Of a stretch of DNA of 64,000 nucleotides, positions 23,282-32,519 are shown piece by piece. Source of the stretch: Chloroflexota bacterium (lineage in GTDB: Bacteria; Chloroflexota; Anaerolineae; Anaerolineales; Anaerolineaceae); NCBI GenBank assembly GCA_016887485.1, contig CP069394.1, positions 62,001-126,000 on the forward strand, given 5' to 3'. The stretch's first letter is position 1; each line of letters opens with the position of its first letter. The notes beneath the pieces are model-generated. The model was given only the letters and a program-made list of their open reading frames with translations. It did not search any database and was not told the DNA's origin. The position numbers and the translations under genes were made by a program.

Positions 23282-24505
23282 TTAGTTAGTGATGGTCACT
23301 TCCAATGTGTTGGGAGAAATGGCATCCACACTGATATCGGTACCCTCCAGTTGAACCTCAGGAGTCAACTGATAGGTTCCGACGCCCAGGTCTGTCAAGT
23401 CAATGATAATCACCAGTTCTGCGGGGTCCAGGCTTTCAAGCAGGTAGAGCGGACCGGATAGGTAGACATCGACAAAATCAGGGGATGTCGTAGCTTGCAG
23501 TCCGGGGGCCAGTCCCTGAATTTGGACCGGGATATCGGCGAAGGAGATGCTGCTTTCGATGGGTGAAATGCCGATCTGCACGGTGATGTTTTGGTTGCCG
23601 ACGACAATGACTCCTTCCGGCAGGTCCAGGTCCGCTTCAATTTCCAAATCACCATTAGCACCATCGAGGCTGATTGGGGTGGTTTCCACATACCCCGAGA
23701 TGCTATCGATCAGGTCGGGATTGGAGGAGAAAATCATCACGGTGGCCGGCAGGGCGACGATGTCCGTAAGTTTGTAACCACTGGCGATCTGGCCGCTGGT
23801 GACGATCTTGACCACGACGGACTTATAGCCGCCGCGCTGACTTACCGGGATATTCACCTGGATCGTGCTGGGGCTGATGGAAACGGTGCTGATCTCGTTA
23901 TCCTCAACATCATAGGCTTTGACGGTGACCAGGCGGTTGATATCCTCGGAGACGTCCTCAATGTCAATCTCCGCTGCTACCGTATCCACTGCATCCACCA
24001 GGGATTGCGGGCCGGTCACGATCACTGAGTTCATCGCTAATTCCGGTTCTTGTAATTCATAACCGATGGCGGCATTACCCAGGGTCTTGATTTCAACCGG
24101 GAAAGATTTCGAGATGACCGATTCCAGCTTGACGAAGATCGAAGAGGGATTGATGCGAACGACTTCGGAGGGTGACAGCCCAACGCTGACCTGAGGGGTC
24201 AGGGTATGGACACCGGCCTCCAGGCCTGAGAGGTCCAGGGTGACATTGATCAGGTTGCTTTCGTTGTCCAATTCATCCAGGATGGTCGAAGGTGCTCTAA
24301 GGGTCAGCGCTACCTGTTCGTCAATGTCGTTCACGATCATCAGGCTGGAATCCAGGCCGACGATTTCCATGTTGATGGCCTGAGGATAAACCCGTGTTTC
24401 GGTCGGGTCAGCCTGACTGACAGCAAAAATCCAGACAGCCGTCGCAAGGACGAGCGCCGTGGCCAGGGTTGGCAGGTTCTTAAATAGTCTGCGGAAGGTT
24501 TTCAC
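23282..24505 (-). CDS. cdaR: CdaR, YbbR-domain regulator of diadenylate cyclase
   Basis: A 407-residue membrane-anchored extracytoplasmic protein. One helix (LPTLATALVLATAVWIFAV) is followed by four YbbR-like repeats, each with a conserved turn such as VSQADPTETRVYPQAINMEIVGL, EVVRINPSSIFVKLE and SAISPNTLEVTI. YbbR proteins bind and modulate the c-di-AMP synthase encoded by the gene before it. The start overlaps the cdaA stop by four bases (ATGA), so the two proteins are coupled. No enzymatic motif is present. Confidence 0.88.
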   Translation of the reverse strand: MKTFRRLFKNLPTLATALVLATAVWIFAVSQADPTETRVYPQAINMEIVGLDSSLMIVNDIDEQVALTLRAPSTILDELDNESNLINVTLDLSGLEAGVHTLTPQVSVGLSPSEVVRINPSSIFVKLESVISKSFPVEIKTLGNAAIGYELQEPELAMNSVIVTGPQSLVDAVDTVAAEIDIEDVSEDINRLVTVKAYDVEDNEISTVSISPSTIQVNIPVSQRGGYKSVVVKIVTSGQIASGYKLTDIVALPATVMIFSSNPDLIDSISGYVETTPISLDGANGDLEIEADLDLPEGVIVVGNQNITVQIGISPIESSISFADIPVQIQGLAPGLQATTSPDFVDVYLSGPLYLLESLDPAELVIIIDLTDLGVGTYQLTPEVQLEGTDISVDAISPNTLEVTITN

Positions 24506-25398
24506 AGGTCACCTCCCTCATTGGGTCCCTGTCCTTTGGGCTTGAAGAAACCGAGGAAACGGCTAAGGACGCCGTCCTCGCCGGTCAGTTCAGTAGATTG
24601 GAAGAAAGCATAGAGGGCATTTTTGAGCCGTTCCATGTTCAGGCGGCGGATCATCCGACCGCTGTGTGCGATGGAGATGCTGCCGGTTTCCTCAGAAACG
24701 ACAACCGCAATGGCATCGCTGACCTCGGAAATACCGAGAGCGGCCCTGTGCCGCAGTCCCATCGTCCGGTCAGGGGTCTTGTTGAGGACACCGCTGGCTG
24801 AGAGAGGCATCACGCAGGAGGCGGCCACGATCTGGTCATCAACGATGATCACGGCGCCGTCATGCAGGGGGGTGTTGGGATAAAAAACCTGCAGTAATAA
24901 CTCGGGGGTCACTTTTGCGTTCAGGGTCACACCGGTCTCGATATATTCACCCAGGCCTTGCATGCGCTGTAGAATGATGAGCGCGCCGTGGTGGCGTTCG
25001 GAGAGGCGGGTGCAAGCCTGAATGACGCTGTCCAGCGTATCTTTGATCTGCTGTTCGGAGATGGAGCGAGAGCGATTGAGGAACGAGACATTCCCAGCCC
25101 GGCCCACACGTTCCAGCGCGCGCCGGATCTCGGGTGCAAAGATGACTGGAATGGCAAATACCAATGCCGGCAGGACCGTGCTGATCAGCCAGGAAAAAGC
25201 CGGCAGGTCCACCAGGGATGTGAGCAAGCCCAGGAAAATGATGATGAATAGCGCACCACGCAACAGAACCAACGCTTCCGTATCGCGCAGCAGGATAAGG
25301 ACCGCGTAGAAGATGGCTGAGACCAGGATGATATCCAGCAGGTCTGCCCAGCCAAAACGTTGGATTAGGAAGAAAATCTCATTTAAGAAATTAGTCAT
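24502..25398 (-). CDS. cdaA: Diadenylate cyclase CdaA (c-di-AMP synthase)
   Basis: A 298-residue enzyme that makes c-di-AMP from two ATP at the inner membrane. Three N-terminal helices (about 15-95) precede the DAC domain, which carries the DGA motif in PNTPLHDGAVIIVDD and the RHR motif in GLRHRAALGISE, plus VSEETGSISIAHSG. All catalytic signatures are present. Together with cdaR it forms the standard c-di-AMP module that controls potassium and wall homeostasis in many bacteria. The C-terminal tail (GFFKPKGQGPNEGG) is extra and probably unstructured. Confidence 0.93.
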   Translation of the reverse strand: MTNFLNEIFFLIQRFGWADLLDIILVSAIFYAVLILLRDTEALVLLRGALFIIIFLGLLTSLVDLPAFSWLISTVLPALVFAIPVIFAPEIRRALERVGRAGNVSFLNRSRSISEQQIKDTLDSVIQACTRLSERHHGALIILQRMQGLGEYIETGVTLNAKVTPELLLQVFYPNTPLHDGAVIIVDDQIVAASCVMPLSASGVLNKTPDRTMGLRHRAALGISEVSDAIAVVVSEETGSISIAHSGRMIRRLNMERLKNALYAFFQSTELTGEDGVLSRFLGFFKPKGQGPNEGGDL

Positions 25399-25419
25399 AC
25401 GTTTTTATAAAAAGTTTTG

Positions 25420-26514
25420 TTACTCTGAATCTCGGGTGAGAACATTCACCCAAAGTTGTTCCGCTTGCGAATCGCTCTGGCGCAGGATCGCCTGCTGCCA
25501 GGCGGGAAAGCTTAGGTTATGAACCGCTTGCTGGGCATATCCGGCTGACTTGAGGGATACTTCCGCTGATAAATGAGCGGCAACCTGGTTTGAAAGGATC
25601 AGAAATTCAGACTGGCGTTCGATGGCTGAGATCCGAAATGCCTCTAAGATAATCTCAGTTGCAATTGCGGCATCCCTGGCGAGGAGGATTTCTTTCAAAG
25701 TGCTGGTGAAATTCCAATCCTCACAAATGAGCATCCCGGCGATATGATCCTGAACCATGAGGACCTGAACGACGTTGAATGCCAACTGTTCATAAAGGTT
25801 ATCCAATGCTTTACCGGAGTTGCTTTGCCAAAAGGCTTCCATTGCCACCGGAGGGACGGCACCCGCCGGATAAACGTTGATTTTCTGATCGATATTAATG
25901 TACGGAGTGGGTTGAACGCCTTCTGATTGAATTGTATCATTAAGCGCCTGATGGACCTGCTGCCAGGTCTGCTTAAATTCACCTTCTGTGTTAATAACAA
26001 CGTTTGCCCTCTGGCGTTTCTCTGCCTGGGGCGGTTGGGCTTCAATCCGTTGGCGGGCCAGCTCTTCTGGCATATGTCTGGCGTGCAAGAGCCGTTCCAT
26101 TTGATGTTCGGGGGAAGCCTGACTGATCCAGATGGATTGACATAGCCCGGCCAGGGGTGATTCGAATAGCTTGATCGCTTCGATCACCACGATCGGGAGG
26201 GTTGCTCGTTCAATCTGTTCCTCGATATCGGCTGTGACGGCTGGGTGCACAAGGGCTTCCAGCGCGGCGAGTCGATCAGGATTCGCGAAGACAATTTCCC
26301 CGAGTTTAGCGCGTGAGATTTCTTTTTCAGGTGTGAGGATTTCAGGACCGAAAGTGCTGATAATACCTTGATAAGCTTTCCCGCCAGGGTATTGCGTCCG
26401 GTGGGCGATCAGGTCGGCATCCAGGCCCAGAGCGCCATGATTGACCAGCATGCGCCGAACGACGCTCTTACCGGTGGCGATGTTCCCTGTCAAACCAATC
26501 AATAACCTGTTCAT
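25420..26514 (-). CDS. coaE: Dephospho-CoA kinase with unrecognised C-terminal domain
   Basis: Residues 1-195 are a standard CoaE, the last step of CoA synthesis: P-loop GLTGNIATGKS, GALGLDADLIAHR, and the lid LLHARHMPEELARQRIEAQ. Usual CoaE length is about 200, but this chain has 364 residues. The extra 165 residues (from about KINVYPAGAVPP) are mostly helical and I do not recognise them; they include a stretch NLYEQLAFNVVQVLMVQD and a C-terminal SAEVSLKSAGYAQQAV. Fusion of CoaE to a second domain occurs in some bacteria (for example actinobacterial CoaE-UPF0157), but this one looks different. Start at the ATG 26514 (purine-rich upstream); a TTG at 26532 is less likely. Confidence 0.85.
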   Translation of the reverse strand: MNRLLIGLTGNIATGKSVVRRMLVNHGALGLDADLIAHRTQYPGGKAYQGIISTFGPEILTPEKEISRAKLGEIVFANPDRLAALEALVHPAVTADIEEQIERATLPIVVIEAIKLFESPLAGLCQSIWISQASPEHQMERLLHARHMPEELARQRIEAQPPQAEKRQRANVVINTEGEFKQTWQQVHQALNDTIQSEGVQPTPYINIDQKINVYPAGAVPPVAMEAFWQSNSGKALDNLYEQLAFNVVQVLMVQDHIAGMLICEDWNFTSTLKEILLARDAAIATEIILEAFRISAIERQSEFLILSNQVAAHLSAEVSLKSAGYAQQAVHNLSFPAWQQAILRQSDSQAEQLWVNVLTRDSE

Positions 26515-26577
26515 CCCATCTCTTTCTGCCAACGATGGAAGTATACCGCATTTGAGGTCCCGCTAAATAGGGAGTGC

Positions 26578-26583
26578 TATAAT
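26578..26583 (+). promoter_or_regulatory. -10 element for a possibly leaderless tilS mRNA
   Basis: TATAAT at 26578-26583 lies only six bases before the tilS ATG at 26590, so transcription would begin at or next to the start codon. No Shine-Dalgarno sequence can fit. A TTGAGG 20 bases upstream is a poor -35. Confidence 0.5.
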
Positions 26584-26589
26584 TTGGGT

Positions 26590-28032
26590 ATGTTCCTCTC
26601 AATCATCAAACAAACCGCGCGAGAAAAATGTCTGCTGGATCGAGATCGACCGATTGTGGTGGGTGTCTCCGGCGGTGCAGACAGTCTGGCATTGATGGAC
26701 GGCCTGCACCGCCTGGGTTATCTCATGGTAGTGGCCCATTTGGATCATGCCCTGCGCCTTGAATCGGCGGCGGATGCGGATTTTGTCCGGCATAAAGCGG
26801 CTGAGCTGGGTGTGCCCTTCGTCTCGGATCGGGTGGATGTTCGAGAAGTGTCGGCAAAGGAGAAGCTCTCTCTTGAGGAGGCTGCGCGCAATGTGCGTTA
26901 TCGCTTTTTGTTTGAGCAGGCCCGCTTATCCAATGCGCAGGCGGTGGCTGTAGCCCATCACGCGGATGACCAGGTGGAGACGGTGCTGATGCATTTCTTG
27001 CGTGGGGCGGCCCTATCCGGTCTTTCCGGGATGCCTTACCGGCGGGTTTTACCGATCTGGGATGCGAATATCCCATTAGTTCGGCCGCTATTGGATATTT
27101 GGCGGGAGGATATTGAAGTCTATATTAATGAGATTGATTGGGTGCCGCGGGAGGATTTGAGCAATACGGATACGACCTATTTCCGCAACCAACTTCGGCA
27201 TGAACTGATCCCGGAATTGACGGAAATCAACCCCCGCTTTAAGGAAGTGGTGCAGCGGATGGCGAATGTGTTGGGGGAGGAAGATCATCTGCTGACGAAT
27301 CTGGCGGATGAGGCCTGGGCTTCGTGCTACATGGAAAACACCCCGGATCGAGTTGTTCTGAATTTACGCACTTTCATCCGATTGGAAAAAGCCCTTCAAC
27401 GTCGTTTGCTGCGCCGTGCAGTGGCATTATTACGGCCGGACCTGCGCGATATTGGCTTTGAGGTGATTGAAAGGGGGCTGGCGTTTGTCAAGGACCCTTC
27501 AGCGAGCCGGCAGATGGACCTGGCTGCCAAGTTGAACCTGGTGGCGCTGGGTGAGCGACTGATCGTGACGACCTGGTCCGCGCCACTGCCCGATGATGAT
27601 CTGCCTTTGCTGCCGCAACCCGATTTCGAGGTGCAACTTATACAGGGTGAGGCAGTGGAACTCTCCAATGGCTGGACCATAACGCTGACGGATCGAGCGC
27701 TTGATTCTGAGGTTGATTTCGATGCATTGCGAAACCTGCCTGCGGATGACACCTGGCTGGATGCCGAGGCGGTTGTCCTGCCGTTAATCGTTCGGGGAAA
27801 GCAGCCCGGTGAAACCTGGCAGCCTTTGGGAATGGAAGATCACTCACAAAAATTGACTGACTTCTTTACTAACGAGAAGGTGCCCAAGCACCTGCGGGAC
27901 AGGTGGCCGCTGGTCTGCACCGAATGGGGGGTGGCCTGGGTGGCGGGGCTGCGGCCAGCTGAACCCTATAAGGTTAGATCGGACACCAAACGGATCATGT
28001 GTTTGCAGTTGACCCGAACAGAATTGAAATAA
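26590..28032 (+). CDS. tilS: tRNA(Ile)-lysidine synthase
   Basis: A 480-residue N-type ATP-pyrophosphatase that converts C34 of the AUA-reading tRNA-Ile into lysidine. The PP-loop is VVGVSGGADSLALMDGL, followed by VVAHLDHALR and the substrate motif AVAHHADDQVETVLMHFLRG. The central region has LSNTDTTYFRNQLRHELIPEL, diagnostic of TilS, and the C-terminal domain ends near GKQPGETWQPLGMEDHSQKLTDFFTNEKVP. The ATG at 26590 is preferred over the TTG at 26584. It is essential in bacteria that decode AUA in this way, and appears complete. Confidence 0.93.
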   Translation: MFLSIIKQTAREKCLLDRDRPIVVGVSGGADSLALMDGLHRLGYLMVVAHLDHALRLESAADADFVRHKAAELGVPFVSDRVDVREVSAKEKLSLEEAARNVRYRFLFEQARLSNAQAVAVAHHADDQVETVLMHFLRGAALSGLSGMPYRRVLPIWDANIPLVRPLLDIWREDIEVYINEIDWVPREDLSNTDTTYFRNQLRHELIPELTEINPRFKEVVQRMANVLGEEDHLLTNLADEAWASCYMENTPDRVVLNLRTFIRLEKALQRRLLRRAVALLRPDLRDIGFEVIERGLAFVKDPSASRQMDLAAKLNLVALGERLIVTTWSAPLPDDDLPLLPQPDFEVQLIQGEAVELSNGWTITLTDRALDSEVDFDALRNLPADDTWLDAEAVVLPLIVRGKQPGETWQPLGMEDHSQKLTDFFTNEKVPKHLRDRWPLVCTEWGVAWVAGLRPAEPYKVRSDTKRIMCLQLTRTELK

Positions 28033-28040
28033 AGGCAATA

Positions 28041-28078
28041 AAAACCCCGACATCAAGATGAGCCGGGGTTTCTGTTTT
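28041..28078. terminator. Terminator after tilS
   Basis: AAAACCCCG (28041-28049) pairs with CGGGGTTT (28064-28071), with CTGTTTT following. It probably also ends the convergent recombinase-like gene on the minus strand. Confidence 0.75.
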
Positions 28079-28093
28079 AAGGTTTTTGGGGGT

Positions 28094-29041
28094 CTAATCT
28101 GAGTCTTCGTCAGGGTCAGGTACATTGAAGCCCTGCTGTTTGGCCAGTTGGCGCAATTTGCGGCGTACCTCACGGAACTGGATCTTGGAGACGCCCAGTT
28201 TCTGGCGGATCTTGTCTGGTTCAACGCCATCCACCAGATCCATCAGGGCTGAAGTCCAGCGTAGCATATCAAAGGAAATCCGATTTTCGAAAGCACCGGC
28301 TTCGGTGATGTCTTCCAGGATGTATTCAAGCCGCCGGGAAGTCCAGGGGAAGAGGCGTTCTTCCGGCTGGTATTGATCGGTATATTCCTCAAAGGCCTCA
28401 AGCCATTCCTTGGAAAGGTCCAGCTTGCGTTCCTTATAGCGATAGCGCGGGTTGGTATAGCGGATGAACACGAAGGGTTTTTCCGGGTCTTCCACGGAGA
28501 GGTGATTCAAGCCGATGGCCTGGCATTCACCCTTCTTCACAGCGGTTTCCAGCAATAACTTCAATAGAACATAAGGCCGGGCATCCGGTTCTTCCGCTTC
28601 ACGGAAGGATTGGGCGGTTTCCAACGCCTTAGCCACTTCCTCGCGGGTCATGACCAAGGGGAGGGGGCTGGATACGGAGTGCTGCACGAGCCTGTCGGCT
28701 GGGTCCATAATGACCACGCCGCTGTGCTGCAGCCAGCGGAAGAAACTTTTAAGGGAGGTGATCCGCCGGGCAAGGCTCTTGGGGCTGCAGGGCACGCCGC
28801 GTTCATTTTCTAACCAGTTGGTGAATTCCTGCAGGTCCTTGAGGGTGATGTCGCCCAGGGATTTGTCAGGTGGGAGGAATGAATCCAGCAGATTTAGGTC
28901 GGCGATGAATGCCTTGACAGTGTACGGTGAACGCCCCTGGTCATTCAGATAGAACTTCCAGGCCTGGATGGCAGGCTGGAGCATGGATTTTTCGGTCAGA
29001 TGGGCTGGTGTGCCCTTGGGTTCTGCTGGCTGTTGGGACAT
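28094..29041 (-). CDS. Degenerate tyrosine-recombinase (XerC/D-like) protein, probably non-catalytic
   Basis: A 315-residue protein with the two-domain layout of Xer recombinases: a SAM-like core-binding domain (about 25-115; AWKFYLNDQGRSPYTVKAFIADL) and a catalytic-like domain (about 130-290). The active site is lost at most positions. Where Xer has the first Arg (LRISEL) this has VKKGECQ; the H-x-x-R box reads DMLRW, keeping only Arg; the following His/Trp site reads LGVSKI; and no nucleophilic Tyr is found near the end (IQFREVRRKL). It may bind DNA without cutting. The tail is acidic (DPDEDSD). No attachment site or phage gene is seen nearby. Confidence 0.7.
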   Translation of the reverse strand: MSQQPAEPKGTPAHLTEKSMLQPAIQAWKFYLNDQGRSPYTVKAFIADLNLLDSFLPPDKSLGDITLKDLQEFTNWLENERGVPCSPKSLARRITSLKSFFRWLQHSGVVIMDPADRLVQHSVSSPLPLVMTREEVAKALETAQSFREAEEPDARPYVLLKLLLETAVKKGECQAIGLNHLSVEDPEKPFVFIRYTNPRYRYKERKLDLSKEWLEAFEEYTDQYQPEERLFPWTSRRLEYILEDITEAGAFENRISFDMLRWTSALMDLVDGVEPDKIRQKLGVSKIQFREVRRKLRQLAKQQGFNVPDPDEDSD

Positions 29042-29160
29042 AGGACCTCCCGGTTAAGTAGGTTCGTGTAGTCGAATTTCTGCTCTTAGTTTAAATCAAA
29101 CCCCAATCAATGTCAAACATTTCCTCCATCATAATCTCAGTTGGTAGCCGGACAGGCTTT

Positions 29161-29195
29161 AAAAGAAAAATCCCCAACCTCAGAGGCTGGGGATT
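29161..29195 (-). terminator. Terminator of the LCP gene
   Basis: Minus-strand AATCCCCA (29195-29188) pairs with TGGGGATT (29176-29169), followed by TTTCTTTT. Confidence 0.8.
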
Positions 29196-29219
29196 GGTTT
29201 AAAAGAATGTTTGTGGGGG

Positions 29220-30356
29220 TTACCGCAGACTGAGCGCTTCAATCAGCAGGGACTCAATTGCGTAATAATCCGGGACCAGCACCTGCGCACCGGCAGTGGT
29301 CGTCCAGTCATAGGCATAGTTGTAATTCACAACGTAATTGCGGATGTCGCCGTTCTCGTTGATCTTGCTGGCAAATGGCAGCAGGGAGACGACTTCACTC
29401 AGGCCGATATCCGTCTGGACATAATTGATATAAGAGTTGAAGAGTTCCGGTGCCCGCACCAGGGCGTCCAGGCTGACCATTCGGCTGAAGATCGCTTCGC
29501 CCACTTCCTGTGCCCGGCGGGCGCGGTCGATATCACTGGTGGTGTGACGGGAACGAGCATACCAGAGAGCGACCTCGCCGTTCATATGGACCAAGCCGGG
29601 TCCAACACTGCAATAGCCGCTGGCATTGATCCAAGTGGCGCAGGTGTCGGAGAGGTTATAGGCCGCATAGACATCAATGCCGCCCAGATCGTTGATCACC
29701 GCTTTGAAGCCATTGAAATCGACCATCACGTAATAATCCGGCCGGATGCCAAAATTGACTTCGAAGGTGTCGGCCAGCAGTTCAAAGCCGCCATATTGGA
29801 AGGCGGTGTTGATCCGGTTGCTGCCCCAGCCAGGAATGCTCACGAACAGGTCCCGGGGGAAGGAGATAATGCTGACATATTCATCTGCGGGGTTCAACGA
29901 AACCCACATGATGACATCGGTGCGGAAGCCGCCATCATCCGGGCGGATATCCGAGCCAAGGAGCAGGATATTGATCTGCCCTTCAGGTTTTTCGAGGATA
30001 TCTTCCGTGGGGGTGGGCGACGGGAGGACTTCGCCCGTCTGATCGCCTTCGCTGGGAAGGTTCGCCTGTTCGCCACCCTCACCAGGTTGGAAAGGTGTGG
30101 CAGTCGGCAGGGCTGCGACGGGGTTCTGAGTTGGGCTTGATGAAGCTGCAACCGAGGAGGGGTTCAGGCTGGCAATGAAGCCGCTAATCAGAATAAAGCC
30201 CAGGACGCAGATCAGGGACAATAAAATAACAACGGCCACGACTTCTAATGGTTTGGGCGGCTGCCTTCTGTGGCGGCGGGGATCAGCCTTCTGTTTTGGG
30301 TTGGACCGCGAATTTGTCCGGGATACTCGATTTGCTTGTGTCTGTTGTGAGCGCAT
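29220..30356 (-). CDS. LytR-CpsA-Psr (LCP) family glycopolymer transferase
   Basis: A 378-residue type II membrane protein. A basic N-terminus (RTNSRSNPKQKADPRRHRR) precedes one helix (LEVVAVVILLSLICVLGFILI), a Pro/Thr linker, and the LCP domain. Key positions are LLLGSDIR, FRTDVIMWVSL, SIISFPRDLFVSIP, RINTAFQYGG and the Arg pair in ARSRHTTSDIDRARR, which bind the polyprenyl pyrophosphate head group. LCP enzymes attach glycopolymers to the wall or to proteins. Chloroflexota walls vary, so the acceptor is uncertain. It stands alone, between two other envelope genes. Confidence 0.88.
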   Translation of the reverse strand: MRSQQTQANRVSRTNSRSNPKQKADPRRHRRQPPKPLEVVAVVILLSLICVLGFILISGFIASLNPSSVAASSSPTQNPVAALPTATPFQPGEGGEQANLPSEGDQTGEVLPSPTPTEDILEKPEGQINILLLGSDIRPDDGGFRTDVIMWVSLNPADEYVSIISFPRDLFVSIPGWGSNRINTAFQYGGFELLADTFEVNFGIRPDYYVMVDFNGFKAVINDLGGIDVYAAYNLSDTCATWINASGYCSVGPGLVHMNGEVALWYARSRHTTSDIDRARRAQEVGEAIFSRMVSLDALVRAPELFNSYINYVQTDIGLSEVVSLLPFASKINENGDIRNYVVNYNYAYDWTTTAGAQVLVPDYYAIESLLIEALSLR

Positions 30357-30434
30357 GATATTTATCCAAATGATTGGTTTTTATAGGAAGGCATCTAAAT
30401 TCCTCCTACAAATTATAGCCGATGGTGATTCGGT

Positions 30435-32519
30435 TTAATCAATGATCCGAATCGGCAGTTGTATGCGGAATGTTGTATGGTCATTTTTCTTGCTGCTCAA
30501 CCAAATCTTGCCATTAAGGATTCGGATCGCCCGGATCGCGGTGCGAATGGCTGCCAGGTCACCAATGCCTGGGATGAGCATTTGGCCGGCGCTGAAAAGG
30601 GCGGACTGTTCCTCGGGTGTGAGCCCCTCGCCGTGATCGGTCACCTCTGCAATCAGCATCCCAGTTTCGAGTGAAAGGGATTGGCTGAGTTCGATCACGC
30701 TTCCGACCGGTGAGGCGGCGATGGCGTTGTCGATCAGACCTTTGAGGATCGTCCCCACTAGTTCGGGGTCGGTCTTGACCATTTGGCGGCCGTCGGGATT
30801 GTTAATCACCAGATTGACACCGGTCTGAGCCAACCGAATGGAGGTCTGCAGACGGGCGTTGGCGGCCACGGAATCCAGGCTGATGATCTGGTTATCGGTT
30901 GAGAGCCGGATCGGGCCGGTCTGCCCGGCCTGGTTCTCGAGGTGCTGGATGCGGGCGTTGGCCCGGGACAGGGACGTGCGAAGTTCTTCCCTCTCCTGGG
31001 AGAATTGACGGATTTCCGCCTGGATTTGTTCCAACTGTTGTTTGCCGTCCCATTGCTGGGAGGATTTCCCTTTCAGCGTTTCCAGTTCGCTCAGCATGGC
31101 GTCCATTTGCTGAACGGTTTCGTATTTTTCCAGTTGGTAGCGGGCTTTTAGCTGCTGCATGGTTGATTGAAGTGTTTCCAGGGTCTTTTCCTTTCCCTGA
31201 AGTTCGAGAGTCATCTGATCACTGGTTTGTCTGAGTTCAACGATCAGACCCTGTTGGTGTTCATTTTCCAGGCGTAACTCCTCAAGCGGGTCAGGCCCAA
31301 AGAGGACTTCCGTCAGAGTTGAGCGAACTTTTTCCAAGAGTTGGATCGTTTCCTCCCCCCAGCGTTTGCTGGTGTAGGGGGAGAGCAGGACCAGACCGCC
31401 CAAGGTAGGCTGGTCAGCAAAAAAGAGGGGAAAGGCCAACAGGCTGCCGATGCGGTGATATTTCAACAGCAAGGTCAGTGTATCAGCATCCCGCAGGTCA
31501 CCTTTGGTGTCGGTAAGGTTCAGGGTGAGTTTTTCCGTCCAGGCATCCATGATGTGCAGGATCTGTTGGGGTTGCAGGATGGCGCCGGGGAGGGTGATCT
31601 CGCGGATTAAGTCATAGCCTGTCAGCAGTTCAACGGTCTCATTATCGGGGGTTAGACGAACCAGGTAGCAGATATCGGAGACAACACTCAGGCTGAGGGC
31701 CCGGATGATGGCTTTGATTTTCTCTTCATAAGAGGCGCTTAGGTTGATCTCGAGCAGCTGCTTGATGAGCTCCGGTTTGGTATCCACCGGTTTGGATTCA
31801 TCCACTTCATCACTGGTTGTGGACTCAGGGGTCATTGGCTGTTTATCCGATTTTGCGGCAAGGACTAATAACCAGGGCAGGCTGGTCGCCTGGGCAAGGC
31901 GGATCAACCCCATCACACCGAATTGATTGCCAACAGTCACAATCTGCAATCCCAGACAGAGGGTGAGGGCTGCAAGGATCAGGATACCGATTCCCCAGTT
32001 GGCAGGGCGGCGGACAGCGAGCAGGACCAGGGCCGTTACAAGGATCAAAAAGTTGCCCAGATACCAGAGCAGATTTAGAATATTACCGGTTTCAGCCTGC
32101 AAGCCGGGTAGGAGCAAGGTGAGCAGAATTGACAGAGTGGTCATAAACAGGGCTGCCAGACTCAACAGGGCGGTGGTGCGGTTGGCTTTGCGGGATTGTT
32201 GCCTGCCCAGCAGCAGCCAGGCCACCCAGATCGCTGTCAGGGTGATCACCAGGTGATCTACCAGCCCAATGGAGGCGGCGGAGAGGGCGATCTTTTTCAG
32301 ATAGAACGCCGTGAAAGCCATCTGGACGATCTGCAGCATTAATAAAAGCCCAGCGCCAACCGCCATCCGGCGGTGTTGGTTGGGTTGAGCCGTTTTATTG
32401 AACTGGAGGAGCATCAGGCAGGCGAGCAACGCCAAAGAAAGCCCCGCGATCAGATGGCTGATCATCGCAGCGGGGGCGTTGGCGAAAAGTTCGGCTATTC
32501 CTGCAAGGTAAATTCTCAT
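30435..32519 (-). CDS. Histidine-kinase-like sensor lacking a recognisable H-box
   Basis: A 694-residue protein: about seven or eight N-terminal helices (residues 10-230), a GAF-like cytosolic region (about 260-410; LLAFPLFFADQPTLGGLVLLSP), a long coiled coil (about 415-545, rich in Glu/Gln/Leu) and a C-terminal HATPase_c domain (about 570-690). The ATPase has the N box GLIDNAIAAS, G1 TDHGEGL and a G2-like PGIGDLAAI. The usual dimerisation/phosphoacceptor helix with His-Glu-x-x-Thr-Pro is not seen between coiled coil and ATPase domain, so it may not autophosphorylate in the standard way. No response regulator gene adjoins it. Confidence 0.75.
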   Translation of the reverse strand: MRIYLAGIAELFANAPAAMISHLIAGLSLALLACLMLLQFNKTAQPNQHRRMAVGAGLLLMLQIVQMAFTAFYLKKIALSAASIGLVDHLVITLTAIWVAWLLLGRQQSRKANRTTALLSLAALFMTTLSILLTLLLPGLQAETGNILNLLWYLGNFLILVTALVLLAVRRPANWGIGILILAALTLCLGLQIVTVGNQFGVMGLIRLAQATSLPWLLVLAAKSDKQPMTPESTTSDEVDESKPVDTKPELIKQLLEINLSASYEEKIKAIIRALSLSVVSDICYLVRLTPDNETVELLTGYDLIREITLPGAILQPQQILHIMDAWTEKLTLNLTDTKGDLRDADTLTLLLKYHRIGSLLAFPLFFADQPTLGGLVLLSPYTSKRWGEETIQLLEKVRSTLTEVLFGPDPLEELRLENEHQQGLIVELRQTSDQMTLELQGKEKTLETLQSTMQQLKARYQLEKYETVQQMDAMLSELETLKGKSSQQWDGKQQLEQIQAEIRQFSQEREELRTSLSRANARIQHLENQAGQTGPIRLSTDNQIISLDSVAANARLQTSIRLAQTGVNLVINNPDGRQMVKTDPELVGTILKGLIDNAIAASPVGSVIELSQSLSLETGMLIAEVTDHGEGLTPEEQSALFSAGQMLIPGIGDLAAIRTAIRAIRILNGKIWLSSKKNDHTTFRIQLPIRIID

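Noticed and set aside
25420-26020. ATP synthase gamma-like domain fused to CoaE
   Set aside because: Helical content alone suggested it; the conserved termini of the gamma subunit are not there.
28094-29041. Integrase of a prophage or genomic island
   Set aside because: The catalytic residues are missing and there are no phage genes, attachment repeats or tRNA gene near it.
29211-30140. 309-codon plus-strand frame opposite the LCP gene
   Set aside because: Shadow of the LCP domain; low complexity His/Asp/Gly composition.
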